Below are positions 6,657-11,974 of a DNA stretch of 11,974 nt, one piece after another. The stretch covers positions 1 through 11,974 of the forward strand of contig CAZIYI010000014.1 of the NCBI GenBank assembly GCA_964543485.1. The letters are read 5' to 3'. The stretch comes from UBA2259 sp964543485. Lineage in GTDB: Bacteria > Patescibacteriota > Dojkabacteria > SC72. A model generated the notes under the pieces. It worked only from the letters and a program-made list of their open reading frames with translations, did no database searches and was not told the DNA's origin. Positions within the stretch are counted from its first letter, which is position 1; each line of letters begins with the position of its first letter. Position numbers and translations under genes: made by a program.

Positions 6657-7992
6657 TTTTCTTTACATTGATTAACTTTCCTAATCTATTTGGTGTATTA
6701 GGAAGATATGTAGTTTCTAAAACGCTTCCGAAATCAAGTAACTTCATCAAAAATCTCTCTGTACCCAAAGCGAATCCCCCATGGGGAGGACAGCCGTATT
6801 CAAAATATTCAAAATACTCTTTCAAAGATTCTTCTGGTATTGCTCTCTCTTTTGCATTTTCAATTAAATGTTCTAATCTGTGCTCCCTTTGAGCTCCAGA
6901 AGTAATTTCTAACCCTTTCCAGAATAGGTCAAAACCGAGTGCAAATTCTGGGTTATTAGAATCTTTCATATGATAGAAAGCCCTTCTTTTATGAGGGTAG
7001 TCATGTATAAAGACAAATTCACAACCTGTTTCCTTTTCCATTATTTCAGATATTGCTCTTTCCTCTTCAGGAGAGAAATCCCCAGTATCTTTACTTGGGA
7101 TACCTGCTTTTGATAATTTCTCTTTAGCTTCCTTTACAGAAATATATGGGAAATCTCCCTCAGGTACTTTTACTTCAACACCAAACACTGTTTTAATTTT
7201 ATCTCCATACTTTTCTTTAATACCTTTAAGTACATACTTAATGGCCTCTTGTTCAAATTCACATACATCTTTAAAAGAATCTATATATCCTATCTCAATA
7301 TCTAAGCTTGTATATTCGGTTAAATGCCTTGTTGTAAATGATTTCTCTGCTCTAAAAACGGGACCAATATTAAATACCCTATCTAGATCTGCAGCTATAC
7401 CCATCTGTTTGTGAAATTGAGGAGATTGGGCAAGATATGCCTTTCTATCAAAGTATTTAACTTCAAATACACTAGCACCTGATTCACTTGCTGCACTAAT
7501 TATTCTTGGGCCTTGTATCTCTAAAAAATGATTATCAATGAAATATTCTCTAAACCTATTTAACATTTGCGTACCAACAGCCATCATTAAAGAGTTCCTT
7601 TGTGATCTTAAGTCTACCCATCTGTAATCCAATCTTTTATCTAAATTAGAAATATTTTTAGAATACGGTTGTTCTATTACAATTGGAAGAGGTGTTTTAG
7701 ATACAGAGTCTATCTTAATCTCCTGTATCTCTATCTCGTATCCACTAGCTACCTGTTTTGCTTCTTTAACTAGTCCAGTTATATCTACAACAGATTCGGG
7801 AATTAATGTTTTGACTGTATTAAAAACCTCAATATTACCACCTGACCATGATACTGTTTGTACCTTCCCAGATATATCTCTTAATACCATGAATACAATC
7901 TTTCCTTGATCTCTAATTGTATCTACTCTTCCCCTAACTCTAACAGTTTTTCCTATGTTTGTTTTTAGTTCAGATATATATGTTCTTTCCAT
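6649..7992 (-). CDS. aspS: Aspartyl-tRNA synthetase, short archaeal/eukaryotic type (probably non-discriminating)
   Basis: The product has 447 residues, too short for the standard bacterial AspRS of about 590, because the GAD insertion is absent. An OB-fold anticodon-binding domain (about 15-95) is followed by the class II core. Visible parts are the RLDYRWVDLR linker (120-129), motif 2 FRAEKSFTTRHLTEYTSLDI (213-232), SGAQREHR (365-372) and motif 3 HGGFALGTERF (404-414). It charges tRNA with aspartate. Similarity to archaeal AspRS such as that of Thermococcus is plain from memory across motifs 2 and 3. The residue matching the Trp that makes the Thermococcus enzyme tRNA-Asp-specific appears to be Asp24, so it may also charge tRNA-Asn for later amidation. 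AsnRS is the main alternative, but SGAQREHR and HGGF favour AspRS. Its promoter faces that of the carboxypeptidase gene; its end overlaps recJ by 8 nt. Confidence 0.92.
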   Translation of the reverse strand: MERTYISELKTNIGKTVRVRGRVDTIRDQGKIVFMVLRDISGKVQTVSWSGGNIEVFNTVKTLIPESVVDITGLVKEAKQVASGYEIEIQEIKIDSVSKTPLPIVIEQPYSKNISNLDKRLDYRWVDLRSQRNSLMMAVGTQMLNRFREYFIDNHFLEIQGPRIISAASESGASVFEVKYFDRKAYLAQSPQFHKQMGIAADLDRVFNIGPVFRAEKSFTTRHLTEYTSLDIEIGYIDSFKDVCEFEQEAIKYVLKGIKEKYGDKIKTVFGVEVKVPEGDFPYISVKEAKEKLSKAGIPSKDTGDFSPEEERAISEIMEKETGCEFVFIHDYPHKRRAFYHMKDSNNPEFALGFDLFWKGLEITSGAQREHRLEHLIENAKERAIPEESLKEYFEYFEYGCPPHGGFALGTERFLMKLLDFGSVLETTYLPNTPNRLGKLINVKKTK

Positions 7993-8019
7993 ATTAAAAA
8001 AATCTATTTTATTCTCGCT

Positions 8020-8049
8020 ATTATATATTACATTTTATTAAAAGAACAA
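8020..8049 (-). promoter_or_regulatory. Predicted aspS promoter
   Basis: On the minus strand, TTGTTC (8044-8049) and a perfect TATAAT (8020-8025) are separated by 18 nt. The start would be near 8013, leaving a leader of about 20 nt that ends in a run of seven T residues followed by AAT before the ATG at 7992, with no Shine-Dalgarno motif. It is the best -10 match on the minus strand of this gap. Confidence 0.55.
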
Positions 8050-8056
8050 CAGATAT

Positions 8057-8085
8057 TTGCTCAATATATTAGTTGTTGGTAATAT
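8057..8085 (+). promoter_or_regulatory. Predicted promoter of the carboxypeptidase gene
   Basis: TTGCTC (8057-8062) and TAATAT (8080-8085) are separated by exactly 17 nt. Transcription would begin near 8092, leaving only about 5 nt before the ATG at 8097. This makes the upstream TTG codons at 8073 and 8076 unlikely starts, because they would fall outside the transcript. Confidence 0.45.
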
Positions 8086-8096
8086 CGATACTATTC

Positions 8097-9152
8097 ATGG
8101 AGAAAAAAGAAAAGGAAAAAATATTGCCACAGGAAAGATATGACAAGAAACTTTTTAAACAGGCAGTTAAGGCAGCTCAAGCAGCCAAGCTTGTCGAAGA
8201 GAAACAGAAAAGAAGGAGAAAGGCAAAAAAATCCTTACTCATTTTCTTACTCTTACTCTTAATATGTTTTGGTATATATCTTGTACTTCCGTTTTTTGAA
8301 CCGAAACAAGAGTATACAGTCGCTATTAAACATCCTACAAGTTTAATGTATGAAGAAATACAGGAACATATATTAAACGAGTACTCAGATGATACATTAG
8401 CATTAAATAATCTACAGGCAGAAAGTGTAATTGTATTTAATCCTTTAAATGGAGAGGTTTTGTTTGAGAAAGAATCTAATGAGAAAAGAAATATTGCTAG
8501 TTTAACTAAGTTAATATCAGCAATAATTACGCTTGAGAATTTCGATTTAGACGATGTAATTACTGTTAGTTTAGAAAATATACCAAAAGATTTGTATTTA
8601 CAGTTAGGAGTTAAAGATGGAGATAGTATATCAGTAGAAAATATCCTTAAGGCGATGTTAGTTAGCTCTTACAATGATTCTGCATATATAATTGCAAATG
8701 CCTATCCGTATGGTGGCTATGAGGGCTTTGTAAAAGCAATGAATAGGAAGGCAGAAATGTTAAGAATGAAAAATACAAGCTTCAGTAATCCTGCGGGCTT
8801 AGATCAAGAGGGTAACTACTCTAGTGCTTTTGATATGGGTATTTTATCTTCTGTATCCAGAAAGTATCCAGAAATATTGAGTATTGTTGATAGTGAGAAA
8901 GAGATTGTTAGTTGGAGTACTCAAAATGGGTTGTTAAGTACGGAGGTTGTAAGTACAAACAAGGTAATAAATGAAATTAAATATATTAAAGGGTTAAAAA
9001 CAGGGAATACAGATTTGGCAGGAGAATGTTTCATTGGTTACTTTTTATATCCAAGTGGAAATGAGTTGATAACGGTAGTATTAAATTCTCAAGATAGGTT
9101 TGGAGATACTACAATAATTGAGAGGTATGCACGTCAGGTTCTATTAAAATGA
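8097..9152 (+). CDS. Membrane-anchored D-alanyl-D-alanine carboxypeptidase (peptidase S11, DacA-like)
   Basis: The product has 351 residues from the ATG at 8097. A cytoplasmic Lys/Arg/Glu-rich tail (1-45, with KRRRKAKK at 38-45) precedes one membrane helix (46-66), so the enzyme is a type II membrane protein facing outward. The penicillin-binding-protein motifs are complete: Ser-x-x-Lys as SLTK (135-138, nucleophile Ser135), Ser-x-Asn as SYN (191-193) and KTG (301-303). The flanking NPAGLD (231-236) is also typical of S11. Such enzymes remove the terminal D-Ala from peptidoglycan pentapeptides and limit cross-linking. The E. coli PBP5-type C-terminal beta domain and amphipathic anchor are absent; the protein stops soon after the catalytic fold. 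A frame extending upstream to TTG codons at 8073/8076 is rejected because the predicted transcript starts later. The stop codon overlaps the convergent downstream gene by 9 nt. Confidence 0.92.
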   Translation: MEKKEKEKILPQERYDKKLFKQAVKAAQAAKLVEEKQKRRRKAKKSLLIFLLLLLICFGIYLVLPFFEPKQEYTVAIKHPTSLMYEEIQEHILNEYSDDTLALNNLQAESVIVFNPLNGEVLFEKESNEKRNIASLTKLISAIITLENFDLDDVITVSLENIPKDLYLQLGVKDGDSISVENILKAMLVSSYNDSAYIIANAYPYGGYEGFVKAMNRKAEMLRMKNTSFSNPAGLDQEGNYSSAFDMGILSSVSRKYPEILSIVDSEKEIVSWSTQNGLLSTEVVSTNKVINEIKYIKGLKTGNTDLAGECFIGYFLYPSGNELITVVLNSQDRFGDTTIIERYARQVLLK

Positions 9153-10454
9153 TAGGAGCCCTCCATCTTTCTTTATTTCCGGTTCTTCTACCTCTACTTT
9201 ATCTGTAACACTGTCATAACTTATTGCAGGGTAATATATTATGAAATCTACCCTTTTAGAATTAATTAAATCTGCAGTTCCTGAGTATAGATATACCGGC
9301 TGAAGATATAGCTGTTCGGTTAGCCCTTCATAGTAGGTTAGCGTAACATCTGTAATTGTAAATATCTTAACATTTTGAGCCGTATACTCTTTAACTTCAT
9401 CATCATCTGAATTGATAAATACAATACTTCCTTCCCCATTTTTAATTTTCTCTTCAGCTATTGATGGAGTAATTAGTGGGTAAGTTCCACAACTTTCTAA
9501 TTCTAAATCCCATGTTTTAAAATCAATCTGATATACATCTTGCATTATTTCCAAATCTTTATTTTTTGGTCCTACATATACGGATATATTTGATTTATTG
9601 GGGTTTTGATAAGTAATCAATTTTTGGAAATTATATACTTCAATTCTTCCTTCATCTCCAACAACACTTCCTACTTCATAAGTTAAATCATCCTTAGTTA
9701 ATTTTTGAATCATCCTTTCGGAATTCACATAATCTTTCCTTATTGAAATCATTGGAACTTTCTTATAGAAATCAACCCTTATCAATTCAGCATTTCCAGA
9801 GGAATCAGCTTGTGAATACGAACCATCGGGATTTATTTCTATCTCATATGTTAATGGCTCTATTTCAGAGTATCCCTGTTGCAATACTCCTAGAGATCTA
9901 AGTGTGTTCATAGCTATAGAGACGGCTTCATTTCTAGATGGTAAGTCACTGTTCTTTCTTATCTCACGAATTTTTGAGAGTTCTGTTGTAAGAGAGAAAT
10001 TTAAATCTCTTGCCGTAATAGTTAAACTTCGTTGATTACTTTTATCATACCAAATATATTCAGAAGTACCCCTTCGAACAACCCTGTCTGGCTCGAATCC
10101 CATTTTCTTTGCTAAGATTTTTGCTTGTGCCTGAGAGTCTATTGGTTGTCCTAAATCTGTGTATCTATATACATTTACAGCATCAACACCATAGTCTAAT
10201 GTCCCTGTTACAGTTTGTACAACGTATGCAGGGTTAGAATCTGGTAGCAGTTCTAGTGATGGTATAGTTAATATGTTTTCAAGAAACTCATCTTTTACAT
10301 CTGTACATGAGCAGGTTGCTGTTATATATTTTTGAGGTGGATCACCACCCGTTGGACCTATCACCAATAATATAATTATTATAAGTACAACAAAAAATCC
10401 TATTACGATTACACCAAATCTTTTTGTCCAGAATGCTGCTTCTGTTAATGTCAT
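9144..10454 (-). CDS. Uncharacterised membrane-anchored extracytoplasmic protein with possible internal repeats
   Basis: I do not recognise a named family. The 436-residue product has a short cytoplasmic start (MTLTEAAFWTKRFG), one membrane helix (about 13-33) and a roughly 400-residue domain predicted outside. Just after the helix it has Cys48 and Cys50 (TCSC); the only other cysteine is Cys322. The outer part seems to repeat a helix-then-strands unit: DSQAQAKILAKKMGF (106-120), SRNEAVSIAMNTLRSLGV (173-190) and TPSIAEEKIKNGEG (329-342) each start one. The second and third units end alike (VDFYKKVPMIS at 227-237, VDFIIYYPAIS at 402-412). This recalls PepSY/YycI/YycH-like extracytoplasmic folds, but that is only an impression. 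The tail (418-430) is acidic and charged. No enzyme motif is visible. A well-formed promoter places the transcription start at the ATG. Its neighbours point to the envelope, with no more specific role. Confidence 0.75.
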   Translation of the reverse strand: MTLTEAAFWTKRFGVIVIGFFVVLIIIILLVIGPTGGDPPQKYITATCSCTDVKDEFLENILTIPSLELLPDSNPAYVVQTVTGTLDYGVDAVNVYRYTDLGQPIDSQAQAKILAKKMGFEPDRVVRRGTSEYIWYDKSNQRSLTITARDLNFSLTTELSKIREIRKNSDLPSRNEAVSIAMNTLRSLGVLQQGYSEIEPLTYEIEINPDGSYSQADSSGNAELIRVDFYKKVPMISIRKDYVNSERMIQKLTKDDLTYEVGSVVGDEGRIEVYNFQKLITYQNPNKSNISVYVGPKNKDLEIMQDVYQIDFKTWDLELESCGTYPLITPSIAEEKIKNGEGSIVFINSDDDEVKEYTAQNVKIFTITDVTLTYYEGLTEQLYLQPVYLYSGTADLINSKRVDFIIYYPAISYDSVTDKVEVEEPEIKKDGGLLSF

Positions 10455-10460
10455 GATATA

Positions 10461-10489
10461 ATGATAACAACGTATATAATATATATCAA
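10461..10489 (-). promoter_or_regulatory. Predicted leaderless promoter of the 436-aa protein gene
   Basis: On the minus strand, TTGATA (10484-10489) and TATCAT (10461-10466) are separated by exactly 17 nt. Six nt (10455-10460) then separate the -10 box from the ATG at 10454, so the expected first transcribed base is the A of the start codon. This is the clearest leaderless arrangement in the window. Confidence 0.55.
10475..10480 (+). promoter_or_regulatory. Probable -10 box of gltX
   Basis: A perfect TATAAT lies 35 nt before the gltX ATG, predicting a start near 10487 and a leader of about 29 nt. No good -35 is seen at the normal spacing. It lies inside the spacer of the opposing promoter at 10461-10489, so the two divergent promoters would physically overlap. 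Confidence 0.35.
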
Positions 10490-10515
10490 TCTAATTTTAT
10501 ACCACTTTCTTTAAT

Positions 10516-11974
10516 ATGAGAACAGATGAAGAGAATAATATATTAGCAGATTTACTTTTTCCTGATATTAAAGAGAGTACTGAAGATATTTTCAAAAAGT
10601 TTCCAAAGAGAGATCTCTCAGATAGTCGGTTGGTATTAAGATTTGCCCCTAGCCCTACTGGCTTTCTACATATCGGAAATGTATATACAAGTTTAGTTGG
10701 ATATATATTAACTAAGAGGAGTAACGGGGTATTCATATTAAGAATAGAGGATACTGATAAAGTAAGAGAGGTGGAAAATGCTGTTACCCAAATAATAGAT
10801 GGTTTGAAATACTTTGGTGTAAGTTTTGATGAGGGTATGACAGATGAGAATAGTTCAAGTGGTGAATATGGTCCATATATCCAGAGTCAAAGAAAAGATA
10901 TATACAAAGTTTTTGCTAAAGATTTAGTGTTTAGGGGTCTTGCCTATCCATGTTTCTGTTCCCCAGAGGAGTTAGAGAGTATTAGGGAGGAAGAAACAAA
11001 TACCGGTTGTAGAACAGGATACTTTGGTAAATGGGCTAAGTGGAGAGAGGCATCTTTAGAGGATATTAAAAAAGAGTTGGATATGGGTAACAAGTTTGTA
11101 ATTAGGTTGTACTCTAAGGGTAATATTGAAAACAAAATAAATGTAAAAGACTTAATTAAAGGTGGTATTACTCTTTCAGAAAATGATATGGATTCAGTAT
11201 TGCTTAAATCTGATGGATTACCAACATATCACTTTGCTCATCCAATAGATGACACCTTAATGGGTATTTCATATGTACTTAGAGGTGATGAGTGGTTATC
11301 ATCTCAACCACTGCAGATGGAGATATTTAAGGTATTAGGTTTTAAACAGTTAGAGTATGGTCATATATCTCCTTTAATGAAACTAGATGAAGGGGGTAAG
11401 AGAAAATTAAGTAAAAGAAAAGATCCTGAGGCAGCAGTTTCTTTCTATATTGAACACGGCTATCCAGTAGATGCTGTTAAAGAGTATCTTTTAAATATTG
11501 CTAACTCTAATTTTTCAGATTGGAAATTGCAAAATCCTGATAAAGATATACTTGAGTTTGATTTAAAGTTAGAGAAGTTTAACAAAGCAGGAGCTCTTTT
11601 TGATATTACTAAGTTAAATGATATTTCTAAGGAGTATATTTCTAAATTAAAGGCAGAGCAGCTATATTCATTCGTATTGGAGTGGGCCCAAAGGTTTAAT
11701 ACTGATATTCATACTAAACTGGTTAATCACAAAGATTACTGTATTCATATTCTTAATATTGAAAGAGACGGAGAGAAGATTAGAAAAGATATTGCTAAGT
11801 GGGGAGATATTCCTTCTCAGTTTGAGATATTTTTTGATGATATGTATAAATCATCTAAAAAAGATGTGATTGATATGGATAAAGGTTTGCAGAAGGATAT
11901 TCTTAATAGCTTTTTAGATACATACTACTATGGAGATGATTCATATGAGTGGTTTAACAAGATTAAAAAGATTG
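10516..11974 (+). CDS. gltX: Glutamyl-tRNA synthetase, N-terminally extended clostridial-like type, C-terminus cut by window
   Basis: 486 residues are present and the frame is still open at the right edge; relatives I recall are about 550 residues. The enzyme attaches glutamate to tRNA-Glu using ATP. A 40-residue extension with ADLLFPDI (11-18) precedes the Rossmann core. The class I signatures are FAPSPTGFLHIGN (43-55, HIGN at 52-55) and KRKLSKRKDPEAA (295-307, the KMSKS equivalent). The motif LRIEDTDKVREVEN (75-88) and a putative zinc knuckle (Cys146, Cys148, Cys165, Tyr169) are also visible. The extension, the phrase SDGLPTYHFAHPIDD and the SNF-x-x-W after the KLSKR region fit the GluRS form common in Clostridia, distinct from the E. 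coli type. GlnRS is unlikely because of the APSPTG start of the HIGN motif. Whether it also charges tRNA-Gln cannot be told from this sequence. No Shine-Dalgarno motif precedes the ATG. Confidence 0.93.
   Translation, partial: MRTDEENNILADLLFPDIKESTEDIFKKFPKRDLSDSRLVLRFAPSPTGFLHIGNVYTSLVGYILTKRSNGVFILRIEDTDKVREVENAVTQIIDGLKYFGVSFDEGMTDENSSSGEYGPYIQSQRKDIYKVFAKDLVFRGLAYPCFCSPEELESIREEETNTGCRTGYFGKWAKWREASLEDIKKELDMGNKFVIRLYSKGNIENKINVKDLIKGGITLSENDMDSVLLKSDGLPTYHFAHPIDDTLMGISYVLRGDEWLSSQPLQMEIFKVLGFKQLEYGHISPLMKLDEGGKRKLSKRKDPEAAVSFYIEHGYPVDAVKEYLLNIANSNFSDWKLQNPDKDILEFDLKLEKFNKAGALFDITKLNDISKEYISKLKAEQLYSFVLEWAQRFNTDIHTKLVNHKDYCIHILNIERDGEKIRKDIAKWGDIPSQFEIFFDDMYKSSKKDVIDMDKGLQKDILNSFLDTYYYGDDSYEWFNKIKKI

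Noticed and set aside
6649..7992. Asparaginyl-tRNA synthetase
   Set aside because: SGAQREHR and HGGFALGTERF match the AspRS signatures better than AsnRS, which usually reads HAGFGLG with different motif 2 surroundings.
10497..10736. Minus-strand open frame opposite the start of gltX
   Set aside because: The plus strand codes for the HIGN region of GluRS; the antisense frame is a shadow. The same applies to 10944-11135, 4051-4263, 812-1003 and plus-strand 6638-6892, which lies inside aspS.
1..11974. UGA recoded as glycine, as in Gracilibacteria/Absconditabacteria
   Set aside because: All genes are intact under the standard code and TGA terminates the carboxypeptidase gene at 9150-9152.
1..11974. 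CRISPR arrays, tRNA or rRNA genes, insertion sequences, prophage or defence genes
   Set aside because: No regularly spaced repeats, cloverleaf candidates, transposase motifs or terminal inverted repeats were seen; nearly all sequence is accounted for by housekeeping or envelope genes.

Overview
The window looks like a chromosomal segment of an AT-rich bacterium with a small genome. It is most plausibly a member of the Candidate Phyla Radiation (Patescibacteria), possibly near Dojkabacteria/WS6 or Microgenomates. The grounds are compact packing, heavy use of AGA/AGG for arginine, the lack of recognisable Shine-Dalgarno motifs before starts, a DUF5684 membrane protein and a short archaeal-type AspRS. 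The code is standard: TGA ends the carboxypeptidase gene, and no other gene needs TGA read as sense. The placement is inference from protein character, not from a marker-gene search.

Layout, left to right. (1) A minus-strand polysaccharide flippase, cut by the left edge (1-572). (2) A plus-strand rmuC (633-1799), facing a minus-strand DUF5684 membrane protein (1861-2508) across a shared hairpin terminator. (3) A plus-strand N-formylglutamate-amidohydrolase-like gene (2617-3216). (4) A tight plus-strand recombination operon, recA-recX-recJ (3305-6656), with 0 nt between the first two genes and an 11-nt overlap between the last two. A 17-bp palindrome lies on the recA promoter. (5) A minus-strand aspS (6649-7992), overlapping the end of recJ. 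(6) A plus-strand membrane-anchored D-Ala-D-Ala carboxypeptidase (8097-9152), whose end overlaps a convergent minus-strand gene for an unrecognised 436-aa membrane-anchored extracytoplasmic protein (9144-10454). (7) A plus-strand gltX (10516 to the right edge), of the type with an N-terminal extension that I know from clostridia.

Functional themes. RecA, RecX, RecJ and RmuC cover strand exchange, its modulation, 5'-3' resection and a putative nuclease. The flippase, carboxypeptidase, DUF5684 protein and 436-aa protein belong to the envelope. AspRS and GluRS are both of kinds that can be non-discriminating, which would fit a cell making Asn-tRNA and Gln-tRNA by transamidation, though no amidotransferase gene is in view.

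Every gap between genes is about 110 bp or shorter, and no tRNA, rRNA, CRISPR array, insertion sequence or phage gene was seen. I found no clear new multi-gene system. The best leads are the recA operator-like palindrome, the 436-aa protein with possible internal repeats, and promoters placed so close to start codons that leaderless transcripts are likely.
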